Below, piece after piece: positions 19,504 through 27,923 of a DNA stretch of 64,000 nt. Numbering within the stretch: the first letter of the stretch is position 1; every line of letters begins with the position of its first letter. This DNA is from Curtobacterium sp. VKM Ac-1393 (GTDB lineage: Bacteria > Actinomycetota > Actinomycetes > Actinomycetales > Microbacteriaceae): the NCBI RefSeq assembly GCF_015350995.1, contig NZ_JADKRW010000002.1, positions 186,001-250,000 of the forward strand, given 5' to 3'. The notes under the pieces are model-generated. The model searched no databases, was not told the origin of the DNA, and was given only the letters and a program-made list of their open reading frames with translations. The position numbers and the translations under genes were made by a program.

Positions 19504-19916
19504 CGTCGGATCTCCGCGGACGAAAGGCTGTGTCGGTACCGGACCTCGCCGTCGGTCATGGCGTCGATGTCGACCCGTGCGCGCCCCGGTTCGCTGTAGT
19601 GCCAGGACGGACCTCGGCGGTTCGACCAACCTTCGAGCAACGCACCCGAGGCGAACCGGATTGCGATCCGCGAGCCCGTGACTGCACCGTCCGACACGAC
19701 CTCGGTGTGCAGAGCGAGGAGGGTGAGCAGGGAGGGCTTGTCACCGGGATCGAGGAACGCGTGCTCCCCGTCAGAGCCGGTCAGCGCGAAGTCGGTCTCG
19801 AACCGGAGCGACGCACCGCTCGAGAAGCGGATCGTGACGTCTGATCCAAGGCCGATGAAGTCGACGGTGTCGCCGGCGATGTCCAGCGCGAAGGGCTGGC
19901 GCGGAACGCGGCTCAT
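19500..19916 (-). CDS. Island protein B3, DUF6188-like immunity-type domain
   Basis: 138-residue protein with the pattern FALDIAGDTVDFIGLGSD near its start and a conserved central SLLTLLALHTEVV. The same pattern appears in the products of 19913-20491 and 21306-21671. The C-terminal half has RIAIRFASGALLEGW and a Trp-containing SWHYSEPG. I associate this family with DUF6188, which occurs in toxin immunity clusters, but that name comes from memory of similar sequences and needs a profile search. It is joined to both neighbours by 4-bp overlaps. Confidence 0.6.
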   Translation of the reverse strand: MSRVPRQPFALDIAGDTVDFIGLGSDVTIRFSSGASLRFETDFALTGSDGEHAFLDPGDKPSLLTLLALHTEVVSDGAVTGSRIAIRFASGALLEGWSNRRGPSWHYSEPGRARVDIDAMTDGEVRYRHSLSSAEIRR

Positions 19917-20491
19917 CCTCGATCTCCTTCCGTACCTGTGCTCGTGCTTCCGGTCGGCGGATCGACACGAACCGGGCGCCCCTTCGGCCCAGAGACGTGC
20001 CAGGACTCGAACTCGCCGTCCGGACCGGCGACGAGGGTCTCTCCGTCAGCGAAGACCAGCGTGAGCGTGTAGCCCTCGACCGATCGCCGAACGAGTTGAG
20101 TGCCGAACAGCCGCAGGACGGGCAGCAGCGAATCCTTGCGCTCCGGATCGACGATCACGCTGCCCCGAGATCGGTCCGTGACGGTGAACGCAGATTCGAG
20201 CTGCACGCTTACGCCGTCGGTGAAGCGCAGGTCGAGAAGGAAGTCGACGCCGATGAAGTCGAGCGTGCCCGCGCCCTCGACGGTCGTCGCGAAACCGCTG
20301 GGTTCTGTCGTGTTATGGGTCATGATCATCCACTCGTCCGAAGTCGTGCGCGTCGGTGCCTCGAACAGGAGCTGATCCGTCCGGGGGAGTTCATTCGGCA
20401 TCGCATCTGTGAACCACGGGAGTTCGAGACTGTCGACCTTTCCTTTCTTCATCCAGATCATCATTTCCCCCGGATACTCTAGAATTGTCAT
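19913..20491 (-). CDS. Island protein B2: extra N-terminal module fused to a DUF6188-like domain
   Basis: 192-residue protein. Residues 1-56 (starting MTILEYPGEMMIWMKK, with LELPWFTDAMPNELP) form a module absent from the paralogues. From residue 57 (MTHNTTEPSGF) the sequence matches the DUF6188-like proteins B1 and B3, with GTLDFIGVDFLLDLRF and SLLPVLRLFGTQLV. It ends in a Thr/Ser/Gly tail. This may be a fusion of two once-separate immunity genes. An alternative start at ATG 20323 would give only the second domain. Its stop overlaps the B3 start. Confidence 0.5.
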   Translation of the reverse strand: MTILEYPGEMMIWMKKGKVDSLELPWFTDAMPNELPRTDQLLFEAPTRTTSDEWMIMTHNTTEPSGFATTVEGAGTLDFIGVDFLLDLRFTDGVSVQLESAFTVTDRSRGSVIVDPERKDSLLPVLRLFGTQLVRRSVEGYTLTLVFADGETLVAGPDGEFESWHVSGPKGRPVRVDPPTGSTSTGTEGDRG

Positions 20492-20787
20492 CCAAGTAAA
20501 ATGCTTCAATCGGGAGTGGGGCGTCTGGCAACCTTGCCCGAGGCGAATCATCCAGATCTATCTGCCAGATTCTCGGACCGGTCGGTCGGAATCCTCGGAT
20601 CGCTTGCGCTTGGCTCTGCAACGCCCGTGATTCCGAAGAATTCAGGTGAACGAAACAGATTTTCACCAGATCACGCAGGCGTGATTCGTCTTCCGCCCTC
20701 ATCTTGCCTCTGATTGCATGTACACGTCCTCAACCGTGGATTTCTCCGGGTCCACAAACTGTACTCTCACGTGTTCAGGAGAGCGGA
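20492..20787 (-). other. AT-richer gap inside the immunity array with an orphan frame
   Basis: This 296-bp stretch is visibly richer in A/T than its surroundings. It breaks an otherwise overlapping gene chain. A minus-strand frame from ATG 20702 to 20391 (103 codons, weak GAGG before the ATG) could be a small gene or the remnant of one; its end overlaps the B2 gene in another frame. I see no domain in it and regard it as a possible scar of cassette exchange. Confidence 0.3.
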
Positions 20788-21309
20788 TCAAGGGCCGAAG
20801 AGCTGGCGTGACGTCGGGGTCGGTCGATAGCGCAATTCTTCGAACGCCGGTAACCAGGGCGCGAGGTCTTCGTGTGCACGCACCGCTTGCTCAAGAACCA
20901 TCGGTGACCTGATCTTCCGCCGTGGGATCGACTTGGACTCGTCCTCCGTGGCTGGGCGCTGACGCGATTCGTGGAAGTCAGTCACCCAGACACCGTTCGT
21001 TTCGGCAGCACCGTAGGTGAAAGCAGGAAGGAAATGGTCCGGATCAGGGGGCGAGCTGCCAACGATGGTCCACATTCCTGGTCGAACCCGGGCGTCGAAC
21101 GTCAGGGTTGCGAAGAGAGGGGTCGCCGTCCGTGCTCTCGCGACTTCTTCAGGCGTCGGAGACGCACTGACCGGACAGTCGAACACGACCACGTACAGCG
21201 CGCGCGTGGTTTGGTCCACCACGTGCGCAATGTACGCGCGGCCATCGCCAAGGGGAACGGCGAGGAAGTCACCGGGCTTCACATCATTGGTCGTCGACTG
21301 CCTGCTCAA
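20788..21309 (-). CDS. Immunity 26 (Imm26)-like protein
   Basis: 173-residue protein read from TTG 21309, chosen because a strong AGGAGGA lies 8 nt upstream and TTGA overlaps the previous stop. The N-terminal part, KPGDFLAVPLGDGRAYIAHV, followed by a beta strand ALYVVVFDCPV, matches the pattern of Imm26-type immunity proteins, small beta-rich proteins that neutralise polymorphic toxins. The family assignment is by pattern only. It lies in the leftward gene array downstream of the RHS toxin. Confidence 0.6.
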   Translation of the reverse strand: MSRQSTTNDVKPGDFLAVPLGDGRAYIAHVVDQTTRALYVVVFDCPVSASPTPEEVARARTATPLFATLTFDARVRPGMWTIVGSSPPDPDHFLPAFTYGAAETNGVWVTDFHESRQRPATEDESKSIPRRKIRSPMVLEQAVRAHEDLAPWLPAFEELRYRPTPTSRQLFGP

Positions 21310-21671
21310 TAGGGATCTCCTCCTACTGCGTTGTACCGTTTGTCGCTCATTTGATGCCTCCGATTCGAGAGGAGTCCGTCCGGATTTGATTTGTTCGTCG
21401 GGCCACCCTCGCTGCGGATGTGGAATTCTTCCTTGATCCGGGCCTCGATCACCGTCTCGGTGCGCAGACGCAAGGCTGGAACGAGCGACGCCTTGTCGCC
21501 GTCTGGGATGACTTCGAAAGAGGGTCCACCCGGTTCCCGCACCGTGAACGCGGCTTCGAACGCCGTGCTCGCGTTGTTCGAGAATCGCAATGTCACCATG
21601 TAGTCGACCCCGACGAAGTCCACTGTTTCTCCGGCGAGTGACAGCGCCCTGGGTCGAGGATGCTCGTCCAT
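21306..21671 (-). CDS. Island protein B1, DUF6188-like with divergent C-terminus
   Basis: 121-residue protein. The first 75 residues match B2 and B3 (LSLAGETVDFVGVDYMVTLRF, then SLVPALRLRTETVIEA). The last 45 residues do not resemble the paralogues and end in YNAVGGDPY, whose codons contain the ribosome binding site of the next gene. This could be a frameshifted or recombined C-terminus. ATG 21671 has AGGGGACG just upstream. It sits 22 bp after gene A1. Confidence 0.5.
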   Translation of the reverse strand: MDEHPRPRALSLAGETVDFVGVDYMVTLRFSNNASTAFEAAFTVREPGGPSFEVIPDGDKASLVPALRLRTETVIEARIKEEFHIRSEGGPTNKSNPDGLLSNRRHQMSDKRYNAVGGDPY

Positions 21672-21693
21672 CTCGTCCCCTATCGTGGCCGAC

Positions 21694-22392
21694 TCAACTC
21701 TGGAGGCCGCGGACGCTCAAGACCGCCAGGACCTCCGATCGGTCTTCCCGAACACCGACAACGAGACCTCCGTCCGCCACGGGTAGGTCCAGCAGGAGAA
21801 CTGCCTCGCCGTTCTGTCTTCGCAGGGCGGAAACGAACTCATCGAGCCCATCGACGTCGACGCCGCTCTGCACAGCGGCCGAGTACTTCCGTTCGAAAGT
21901 GCTCGCAGTCCTGACCGCGTCCTGCCGATGGCACGCGAACGTTGCTTCTGGAGAGAGACCGCGGAGCGCATCCAGCGCAACCGCACGATTCGATGACCTC
22001 GATCGGCGCAGGAGCCGTTCGAGCGGCTCGTGTCCGATGGACACTCGCTGCGCGGCTCGATCATGGACGAACACACTGATCACGATGGGCTCAGCTGCTG
22101 CGAGGACCACCAGCAGGACATCCTCGTCCACTTCTGCTCGGCAAAGACGCACCGGGGTGTCCGCAAGTGCACGGACATCGTCTGCCACTCGCGCGAGCCC
22201 GTCCGTCGACTCGGCGTACGTCGTGTCGATCATCCCCGCCAGTGCAACCGCCGGCATCGCGACGACATCGACAGGTGCGTCTGCTTCCACCAGACGGCTG
22301 GCCGTGCGGAGGACACTCCGTGGTAGCGGGTCGCGACCATCGGTGAGCAGCAGCAGAAGCTCGGCTGAGGTCATGGGGGTCACATCTGTCAA
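21694..22392 (-). CDS. Island protein A1, gene immediately downstream of the RHS toxin
   Basis: 232-residue protein from TTG 22392. The TTGA overlaps the RHS stop, and GAGAGG lies 8 nt upstream within the toxin gene, so the two are tightly coupled. ATG 22374 is an alternative start. The product is a paralogue of 18778-19503. Position directly behind the toxin tip makes it the prime candidate for the cognate immunity protein, but its 230-residue length and duplication could also mean a general accessory factor. No known domain is recognisable by eye. Confidence 0.6.
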   Translation of the reverse strand: MTDVTPMTSAELLLLLTDGRDPLPRSVLRTASRLVEADAPVDVVAMPAVALAGMIDTTYAESTDGLARVADDVRALADTPVRLCRAEVDEDVLLVVLAAAEPIVISVFVHDRAAQRVSIGHEPLERLLRRSRSSNRAVALDALRGLSPEATFACHRQDAVRTASTFERKYSAAVQSGVDVDGLDEFVSALRRQNGEAVLLLDLPVADGGLVVGVREDRSEVLAVLSVRGLQS

Positions 22393-25300
22393 TGGCCGAA
22401 CCTCTCTACGTTTGCGTCTGAGACGACGCCTCGGATCAGCACTTCGGATTCCCCAAGGGCATTCGGACCGGGAACGATCCGATGCGCATGTTCTTCCATG
22501 GTCGTACTCAAGATCACTCCGCGTCCTCCAGGAGTGAGGACACCCTGACCGCTTCCATCGGACGCGAAGCGCTCCGCCACCGACCGATCAGTCGTCCAAC
22601 TGGTCAGGTTGCTGTCCTCGGTCATTCCGAGAGCATGTGCTCGGCCATCACTGTGTCCCAAGATGTCTCCGGGCCACGCGGAACCTTCAGTGGCGGCTTC
22701 GTACGCGTGGTGGCTCTCGTTCACGCCCCTGTAGATCGAGGTGGGTGGCGTTGCTGCCTCCTCCCCGAGTTCCCTCACCGCTGAGGGCAAGTGCACCTTC
22801 GACATGGTGCCGCCGGTCGCCGCTGACGTCGCCGCACCCTCGGCAGCGTTCCGGAGCAGACCACCGGGGGTCACCGGCTGGCCGCTCACCGCGTAGTTCG
22901 CGACGTTCTCGGCCGCACCTTCTGCTGCGTTCTTGATCAGCTGCTTGCCGATCAGGGCTCCCGCGCCGCCCCCGACGGCCCCGAAGGCCCCGCTGACGGC
23001 CACCTGGCCCCAGTTGACCTCGCCGGTGGTGGCCTTCTGGATGATGGTGTCGGCACCGGCGCTGATGAGCATCATGCCGACCGGACCGCCGACGCCGGTG
23101 GCGAGGAGCACCCCGCCCGCGACGACCATCGCGCCGCCGGCGACGTACTCCCAGTTGTCGGCGAACCAGTCGCCGGTGGCCGCGGCGGCCCGGGCGAGCG
23201 GACCCTGTTCGGCCGCCGCGTAGGCCTCCAGTTCCGCGTCGGTCACGGGCGCGAGACCGAGCGGGTCGATGGCGTGCAGGGGATCGTTGCCGGCGAACGA
23301 GTACGGGTTGCCGGCCCAGGCTGCTCCGGCGGGAGCGGTGACCGGGTCGACGGACAGGAAGCCGCGCGACGACGAGTCGTAGGCGCGGGCGCCCATCCAC
23401 TCCAGGCCGGCGATCTGCAGCGAACCGTCGGCGCCGAGTGCGACCCCGCCCGGCAGGCCGGAGCCGTCGAGGTCGGCGAGCGTCTTCCACGGATCGGCGT
23501 CGTCGGCTGCTCTGGTGGTGCGCCGACCGCTGGTTGCCCACCCGTCGCCCACCCCGGTGAGACCACCGGGAGCGCGGACGACCGGGGTGTCGCCGACAGC
23601 GAGGAGCGTCGGCGCGAACGCGGCGGTGTCCCAGTCGATCGGGACGCCGTCGACATCGGCGAGTTCACCGAGGGCGTCGACGTGCAGGTCGGTCGTGGTG
23701 CTGCCCGCCGCGGTGGTCTCCGCCACCCCGGTGAGGTGACCCTGCGGGGTCCAGCCGTACGTGGTCGTCACGCCGTCGGCTCGGAGCGCCTGCACCCGAC
23801 GACCAGCTCGGTCGTACGCGTACTCCGCCTCGGGCGCCCCGTCCGGAGCGTCGACCCTGGTCAACTGTCCGGCAGCGTCGTACGAGAACCGTCGGGCCCC
23901 GGAGTCCGTCCCTTCCTCGACCAGACGACCTGCTGCGTCGTACACCCAGTCCGTGCGACCACCGTCGTGGACGGCGGCCACGAGCTGTGCGGCATCGTCG
24001 TGCTCGTAGGAGACGCTTCCCCCGGCGCCGTCGACCCGGGTGATGCGTCCGTCGGCGTCGCGCTCGATCGTGCTGAGGTGCGTGCCGTCTGCGTCGATGC
24101 GCGCGTGCCGGACGACGTGGCCGTTCGCGTACGCCCATGTCTGCATTTGGTCGCCAGCACGGGCTTGCAGCAGCCGACCGGCCGCGTCGTGTTCGTACCG
24201 GGCTTCGCCGAATGCGGAGTGCTCGACCCGGACGACCCGTCCGGTGGCGTCGTGCTCGTACCGGGTCGTGGAACCGTCGGGAGACTGCACCGAGGTGCGG
24301 AGCCCGTCGGCATCGTGGGTCCATCGGGTCTGGCGCGACCCGGTGGAACGGCGGACGAGCTGCCCCAGCCGGCTGAACTCGAGGACGTGGGCGGCGGGGG
24401 AGTCCGGGCGGGTCTCGTCGGTGATCGTCACCGTGCGGGCGCGGGCATCGCGGTCGATGCGGCCGATCAGCCGGTCGCCGGCGTACTGCGCGGATTCCCG
24501 ACCGGCGGCGTCGTACTCCCATCGCAGCACGGTGCCGTCCGGGTCGGTCTGGGTGAGCTGTCGTCCGGCGGCGTCGTATGTCGCCGTCGTCGTGCGCCCG
24601 AGCTGATCCGTGGACGAGGCCACCTTGTCGAGCTGCGTGTACGTCCGGACGGTCACACCGCCCAGCGGATCGACGGTGCGGACGAGTCGTCCACGCTGGT
24701 CGTACTCGTAGCGGGTGGTGCCGCCGAGACCGTTCACCGCGGCGACGAGCTGTCCGGCGGCGTCGTACCGGAAGGTCCGCTGGCCGAAGCGGGTGTCCCG
24801 CGCCGAGACCACGCGACCGACCCGGTCGTACCGGTACCGGACGGTGCCGACCCCGGGGACGTCGGCGTGGACGACCCGACCCTGGCGGTCGTACTCGGTG
24901 CGGGCGACCTCGCCGGTCGGCAGGGTACGCGCGACGACACGCGAATCGGCGTCGTAGGTCAGCGTGGTGCGTGCGCCGGCGGGATCGATCGCGGAGACCG
25001 GCCGGCCGCACGCGTCGTACGCGTACCGGGTGGTGCGGCCCGCCGGGGTGGTGACGGCGACGACGCGTCCGGCCAGGTCGCGCTCGATGCGGGTGAGGCC
25101 GCCGTCTGCGTCGACGAGCTCGACCGGTCGGCCGCAGGCGTCGTACGTCGTCAGCTCAGCAGAGGAATCCGCGTGCTCGAGCCGGGTCGGACGGCCGAAC
25201 TCGTCGGTCGTCACGGACACGGCGTCGAAGGCGTCACGGACCGTGGAGACGCCGTCCGTGCGCGAGCGGCGCACCTCGGTGCGGACACCGGTCGGGTCGA

Positions 25301-27788
25301 CCGTGGCACCGAGGGCTCCGACCGCGTCGTACTCCCGTGTCCAGGTGCCGCCGGCCGGGTCGACCACGGCTTCGAGCCGCGAGAGCGCGTCGTGGACGAA
25401 CGCCCACTCGGCACCGTCGGGCAGGGTCATCGTCGACACGTTGCCGAACGCGTCGAAGTCCTTCGTGACGACGCGACCGAGGGGGTCCGTGGTGGAGACG
25501 ACCTCGCCGTGTGGACCATGGGTGACTTCCGTGCGGGCACCGGTCGGGTCGATCGACGCCGTGACCCGGCCGCCGTCGCCGTGCTCGAACCGCCACAGTC
25601 CGCCGTCCGGGTCCTCGCGCGCGGTGAGCAGCCCGGCGTCGTCGTAGCGGTACCGCGTCTGGTTGCCGAGCGGTGTGACGGCCTCGACGATCCGGCCTCC
25701 GGCGTCGCGGACCAACCGCGCGGTGTCGCCGACGGCGTTCTCGACGCCGACGAGCTCACCGGACGCGTCGTGGTGGAACGTGACGACGACGCCGGTCGGA
25801 TCGGTGGTGCGGACGAGCACGCCGTCCCGCCAGTCGAGCAGCGTGCGGCCGCCGACGGGGTCGACGACGGCCGACGGGTCCCGGTCGTCGCCCGTGTACT
25901 CGTACTCGACGACCCCGCCGTTCGCGGTGACCACCGTGGTCATGCGGTCCTGCTCGTCGTACCCGAAGGTCAGATCGGCGCCCTCCGGCGTCACGGTCCG
26001 GACCCGACGCCCGCGGTCGTCGTACCCGTGGACGGTCACCTGACCATCGCGCTCGGTCACCGAGACGAGGTTGCCGTGCGGGTCGTACGACATCGACTGG
26101 CGCTGCCCGTCGGTGTCGATGATCCCGACGACACGGCCCTTCCGATCGGCGATCCAGGTGTTCGCGTTGACCCCGTCGACGTCCGACACCGAAGTGACCC
26201 GACCGGGCAGGTACGTGAACCGGACCCGTCGTCCGAACGGTGTGCGCTGCTCGACGACCCGGCCGCGGTCGTCGTAGGTGTTCTCGCACTCGACGACCCC
26301 CGTCGCCGCGGTCACCCGGTCGATCAGCCCGTCCGCGTTCCAGCGGTACCCGCGACTGCCGACGGCGTCGGTCGCCCGGACCAGCCGGCGGGCGTCGTCG
26401 TAGTGGTACTCGACGCGTCGCCCGTCCGACGCCGTCACGGACGCCACCTGGTCGCCGCTGTACTCGATGTCGACGAACCGCCCGAACACGTGCGCGAGCC
26501 GCGTGATCCGGTCCTGCTCGTCGCGTCGCACGGTCACGGCGGTGCCCGCTCCACGCGCGCTGCTCAGCCACAGTCCGGACGGCGTGAACGCCCACCGACC
26601 GCCGGCGTTGTCCCGCACGACGAGCGAGTCCTGCTCGGCCCGGAGCCACAGGTCCTCGCCGACGCCGCGGCTCCACCCGTCCCCCTGCCGCGGGAAGTCG
26701 ACCTGCCGGCCGTCGTCCAGCACGACCGAGGCGGCCTCGTCGCTGACCTCGAGCCGGATGTCGAGGATCGAGGACCATCCGATCCCGAACACCCCGACAC
26801 GGCTGTCGAGCGAGTTGTACATGCGGGTGAGCCGCAGCGACGCGGCCTGTCCCGCGAAGGACAGGTCCGTCTCAGGCTCGAGGAAGTTGCCGGTGGCCGT
26901 GTTGACCGGGTCGTCGGCGAACCCGTTGGTCGGGGGCGTCCCCATCGCCGAGAACGGACCGATGGTGAAGTCGTCCCGCCCGGCGTCGATCCCCGCCGAG
27001 GACAGGGCGGCCGCGATCGCCGCGTCCGACAGCGTCGCGGGCCCGGCGCCACCACCTGCGGCCTCGAACTGCGCTGCGACGGTGCCCGCCCAGTCGGCGT
27101 CCTGCCCGTTCGCCGTGAGCCAGTCGTTCACCGCGGTCAACAGCGACTGGGCGTTGAGGGTGCCCCAGCACGGGTTGCACTCGGCCTCGTAGTCGCTCAG
27201 GGCGTTCCGGAACGTGGAGACGGCACCCGACAGATCGGAGTCGAGTGTCCGGGTGGTCGCTTCGAAGGAGCGGAGGTCCGCGGGGACGGCGGACGACGTC
27301 CCACCGCTGGCCCCACCGCCCGCCGGGAACTCCCGCCCCGTGACGCTGACCTCGTCCGCCTGCAGTCGTGGCTCCGGCTCGGGCTCCGGCGGCTTCGGGT
27401 CGTCACCCCCGCCGAACCACGTCGAGACCTCGTGCCCGGCGGCGACGAGGAAGTTCTCCTCGCGTTCACGCTTGCGGGCGTCCCACGCCTTCGCCTGCTT
27501 CCGCCGGTCGTCCTCGTCCTCCGCGGCGTCGCGCAGCTGCTGCACGAACCCCGACAGGCTCTGCAGCGACTCGACGAGCTTCGTCGCGCTGCGCGAACCG
27601 ATGTCGGCGTTGTCCGCGAAGACCTCGGAGAAGTACCCCCGGAACTCCGCACTCGCCGTCGTCACCGATGACGACCGCGACCCCGCCTGTCCGCCGATCG
27701 ACGACGCGAGCGCCGTCGCAGCCGATTTCAGTGCATCCGCCGCGCTGTACGAGTAGCCGGTCGGATCGTTCCCGTGGATCTTCGCCAT
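22389..27788 (-). CDS. RHS/YD-repeat polymorphic toxin with ADP-ribosyltransferase-like tip
   Basis: 1,799-residue protein. Residues 1-130 are helical and Ala/Ser-rich (MAKIHGNDPTGYSYSAADAL), resembling ESX/WXG-type secretion modules. A DUF6531-like segment (PVNTATGNFLEPETDLSF) near residue 280-300 starts the RHS shell, followed by about 1,150 residues of YD repeats (many YEYD, YRYDxxGR units). The shell ends near residue 1511 with NPYSFAGNDPLHAIDPLG. A hydrophobic pretoxin segment spans about 1550-1615. The last 117 residues hold IYRGVNES (Arg 1687), NLTSWTTDRSVAERFA (Ser 1730) and LGESEVLIRG (Glu 1780/1782), the order expected of an R-S-ExE ADP-ribosyltransferase. ATG 27788 is chosen for its spacing from AGGGGGGA. 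Downstream genes look like immunity genes. Confidence 0.85.
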   Translation of the reverse strand: MAKIHGNDPTGYSYSAADALKSAATALASSIGGQAGSRSSSVTTASAEFRGYFSEVFADNADIGSRSATKLVESLQSLSGFVQQLRDAAEDEDDRRKQAKAWDARKREREENFLVAAGHEVSTWFGGGDDPKPPEPEPEPRLQADEVSVTGREFPAGGGASGGTSSAVPADLRSFEATTRTLDSDLSGAVSTFRNALSDYEAECNPCWGTLNAQSLLTAVNDWLTANGQDADWAGTVAAQFEAAGGGAGPATLSDAAIAAALSSAGIDAGRDDFTIGPFSAMGTPPTNGFADDPVNTATGNFLEPETDLSFAGQAASLRLTRMYNSLDSRVGVFGIGWSSILDIRLEVSDEAASVVLDDGRQVDFPRQGDGWSRGVGEDLWLRAEQDSLVVRDNAGGRWAFTPSGLWLSSARGAGTAVTVRRDEQDRITRLAHVFGRFVDIEYSGDQVASVTASDGRRVEYHYDDARRLVRATDAVGSRGYRWNADGLIDRVTAATGVVECENTYDDRGRVVEQRTPFGRRVRFTYLPGRVTSVSDVDGVNANTWIADRKGRVVGIIDTDGQRQSMSYDPHGNLVSVTERDGQVTVHGYDDRGRRVRTVTPEGADLTFGYDEQDRMTTVVTANGGVVEYEYTGDDRDPSAVVDPVGGRTLLDWRDGVLVRTTDPTGVVVTFHHDASGELVGVENAVGDTARLVRDAGGRIVEAVTPLGNQTRYRYDDAGLLTAREDPDGGLWRFEHGDGGRVTASIDPTGARTEVTHGPHGEVVSTTDPLGRVVTKDFDAFGNVSTMTLPDGAEWAFVHDALSRLEAVVDPAGGTWTREYDAVGALGATVDPTGVRTEVRRSRTDGVSTVRDAFDAVSVTTDEFGRPTRLEHADSSAELTTYDACGRPVELVDADGGLTRIERDLAGRVVAVTTPAGRTTRYAYDACGRPVSAIDPAGARTTLTYDADSRVVARTLPTGEVARTEYDRQGRVVHADVPGVGTVRYRYDRVGRVVSARDTRFGQRTFRYDAAGQLVAAVNGLGGTTRYEYDQRGRLVRTVDPLGGVTVRTYTQLDKVASSTDQLGRTTTATYDAAGRQLTQTDPDGTVLRWEYDAAGRESAQYAGDRLIGRIDRDARARTVTITDETRPDSPAAHVLEFSRLGQLVRRSTGSRQTRWTHDADGLRTSVQSPDGSTTRYEHDATGRVVRVEHSAFGEARYEHDAAGRLLQARAGDQMQTWAYANGHVVRHARIDADGTHLSTIERDADGRITRVDGAGGSVSYEHDDAAQLVAAVHDGGRTDWVYDAAGRLVEEGTDSGARRFSYDAAGQLTRVDAPDGAPEAEYAYDRAGRRVQALRADGVTTTYGWTPQGHLTGVAETTAAGSTTTDLHVDALGELADVDGVPIDWDTAAFAPTLLAVGDTPVVRAPGGLTGVGDGWATSGRRTTRAADDADPWKTLADLDGSGLPGGVALGADGSLQIAGLEWMGARAYDSSSRGFLSVDPVTAPAGAAWAGNPYSFAGNDPLHAIDPLGLAPVTDAELEAYAAAEQGPLARAAAATGDWFADNWEYVAGGAMVVAGGVLLATGVGGPVGMMLISAGADTIIQKATTGEVNWGQVAVSGAFGAVGGGAGALIGKQLIKNAAEGAAENVANYAVSGQPVTPGGLLRNAAEGAATSAATGGTMSKVHLPSAVRELGEEAATPPTSIYRGVNESHHAYEAATEGSAWPGDILGHSDGRAHALGMTEDSNLTSWTTDRSVAERFASDGSGQGVLTPGGRGVILSTTMEEHAHRIVPGPNALGESEVLIRGVVSDANVERFGH

Positions 27789-27871
27789 CGTCATTCCCCC
27801 CTGGTGCTGACCGCACCATCCTGGCACGGAACCCCACTGGTATTCCAGAGGACGGCATGCGTGCCGAGGGG

Positions 27872-27923
27872 GAGACGGACGGGAGGCCCGTGGCGGATCC
27901 GCCACGGGCCTCCCGTCCGTCTC
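27872..27923 (-). terminator. Perfect palindromic terminator after sufE
   Basis: Two 26-bp arms (left begins GAGACGGACGGGAGGCCCG) with no loop form a perfect palindrome that overlaps the sufE stop codon and precedes the RHS gene. It should insulate the toxin gene from the sufE operon. It belongs to the GGGAGGC stem family. Confidence 0.8.

Noticed and set aside
23274-27671. 1,465-codon plus-strand frame opposite the RHS gene
   Set aside because: It is the shadow of the YD-repeat coding sequence, and its repetitive Val/Arg/Asp composition follows from that.
18260-27788. Prophage or integrative element carrying the toxin island
   Set aside because: No integrase, transposase, tRNA or attachment-site repeats are visible at the edges; the island joins core genes directly.
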